Of a stretch of 11,428 nucleotides of DNA, positions 11,138 to 11,428 are shown one piece after another (position 1 is the first letter of the stretch; each line of letters starts with the position of its first letter). A program made the position numbers and the translations under genes. The DNA comes from Thermoplasmata archaeon (GTDB lineage: Archaea > Thermoplasmatota > Thermoplasmata > Thermoplasmatales > Thermoplasmataceae), in the NCBI GenBank assembly GCA_021845325.1, contig JAKBRR010000020.1, positions 1 to 11,428 on the forward strand, given 5' to 3'. Under the pieces are notes generated by a model that had not been told where the DNA came from, made no database searches, and was given only the letters and a program-made list of their open reading frames with translations.

Positions 11138-11428
11138 ATGACTAAAAGGAAACTGACTTTGTTAGTTGACGAATCCCTTATTTCAAAGGGAAAATCATTA
11201 GGTCTAAACTTGAGTCGTTATTTTGAGACTCAAATTGAAAATTTTATACAAAATTCCAGCAATTTATCCAAAGCTATGAAAAACAACGGAACCCGTAAAA
11301 TTAAGAAAATATGCGGAGGGCCGGATTTGAACCGGCGGACCCCTACGGGAATGGACCCTGAATCCATCGCCTTTAACCTAGCTCGACAACCTCCGCAAAG
11401 CAATGTGGGATTAATCTGTAATATATGA
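11138..11428 (+). CDS. int: SSV-type integrase, N-terminal fragment int(N), fused to att and tRNA sequence
   Basis: Codons 1-57 are the true N-terminus of the element integrase; 11309-11362 are the shared att codons (ICGGPDLNRRTPTGMDPE), and everything after is read-through into the tRNA gene up to the TGA at 11426-11428. Residues 3-40 (KLTLLVDESLISKGKSLGLN, then LSRYFETQIENFI) form a ribbon-helix-helix unit: a beta strand and two helices, as at the front of many archaeal tRNA-specific integrases. It keeps its promoter while integrated, so a truncated DNA-binding peptide could still be made. Joining 11138-11308 with 1409-2254 keeps the frame and yields 338 residues. Confidence 0.9.
   Translation: MTKRKLTLLVDESLISKGKSLGLNLSRYFETQIENFIQNSSNLSKAMKNNGTRKIKKICGGPDLNRRTPTGMDPESIAFNLARQPPQSNVGLICNI
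11309..11362. repeat. Right attachment site (att) within the intact tRNA-Leu
   Basis: Identical to 1409-1462. It covers the tRNA from the anticodon loop to its 3' end plus three bases, so strand exchange took place in the 3' half of the tRNA and the gene was restored. Confidence 0.95.
11312..11396 (-). tRNA. tRNA-Leu (anticodon CAG)
   Basis: The 85-base minus-strand sequence folds as a class II tRNA. The acceptor GCGGAGG pairs with CCTCCGC plus discriminator A; the D arm contains GG in its loop; the anticodon stem ATGGA/TCCAT encloses TTCAGGG with anticodon CAG; a long variable arm starts TCCCGTAGGGG; the T arm is GCCGG-TTCAAAT-CCGGC. There is no intron, and no CCA is encoded. The long variable arm and anticodon identify leucine (codon CUG). 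The gene is intact because the element carries a copy of the displaced 3' half. Confidence 0.96.

Larger units (their letters stand above)
1409..11362. mobile_element. Integrated archaeal element (SSV-type integrase), 9,900-bp circle
   Basis: Perfect 54-bp direct repeats at 1409-1462 and 11309-11362 bound the element; the distance between them is exactly 9,900 bp. The right repeat completes an intact tRNA-Leu gene and the left one is an orphan 3' half, as expected when an archaeal integrase inserts into a tRNA. The integrase gene is cut at the repeat and rejoins in frame on excision. Inside are two tyrosine recombinases, several HTH proteins, a P-loop helicase-like protein, small membrane and zinc-ribbon proteins, a SprT-like protein and a membrane glycoprotein. 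No capsid or packaging ATPase is recognisable, so whether it is a plasmid or a virus is open. Confidence 0.93.

Overview
The window shows an archaeal chromosome carrying an integrated, plasmid- or virus-like element of about 9.9 kb. Evidence that it is archaeal: a tRNA-Leu(CAG) gene without an encoded CCA end; A/T-rich TATA-type promoters 25-30 bases upstream of starts, and no bacterial -35/-10 pairs; a split SSV-type integrase whose attachment site lies inside a tRNA gene; and a protein with two membrane anchors and many N-glycosylation sequons. The species cannot be read from the sequence. Short or absent leaders and the glycoprotein would fit Thermoplasmata, but this is a guess.

Layout. 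1-1408 is host flank: the end of a probable prephenate dehydratase, a small conserved protein and an unrecognised 179-residue protein. 1409-11362 is the element, bounded by perfect 54-bp direct repeats that are the 3' half of the tRNA-Leu gene. The right copy completes the intact minus-strand tRNA (11312-11396). Integration cut the integrase gene: codons 1-57 plus the shared att codons are at the right end, the rest at the left. Joining 11138-11308 to 1409-2254 gives one 338-residue frame, so the excised circle should be 9,900 bp with a working integrase.

Inside the element, left to right: int(C); a SprT-like zinc-metallopeptidase-type protein; a run of small genes 3037-4767 (HTH protein, its partial paralogue, a small soluble protein, a three-helix membrane protein, a one-helix microprotein, a zinc-ribbon microprotein), several joined by overlapping or abutting stop/start codons; an acidic HTH regulator overlapping a second small HTH protein; a winged-helix protein overlapping a 631-residue P-loop protein with XPD/DinG-like helicase features, the best replication candidate; about 990 bp without a convincing gene but rich in repeats and a long inverted repeat (candidate origin or structured RNA); a second, compact tyrosine recombinase; and, on the minus strand, the surface-type glycoprotein.

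The most interesting non-gene signals are three related structured intergenic repeats (near 2810, 4801 and 8871), the repeat-rich region 8500-8860, and a pair of 9-bp direct repeats exactly 20 bp apart at the promoter of the acidic HTH regulator. Three HTH proteins of the element resemble one another and could act on these sites; that link is inference.
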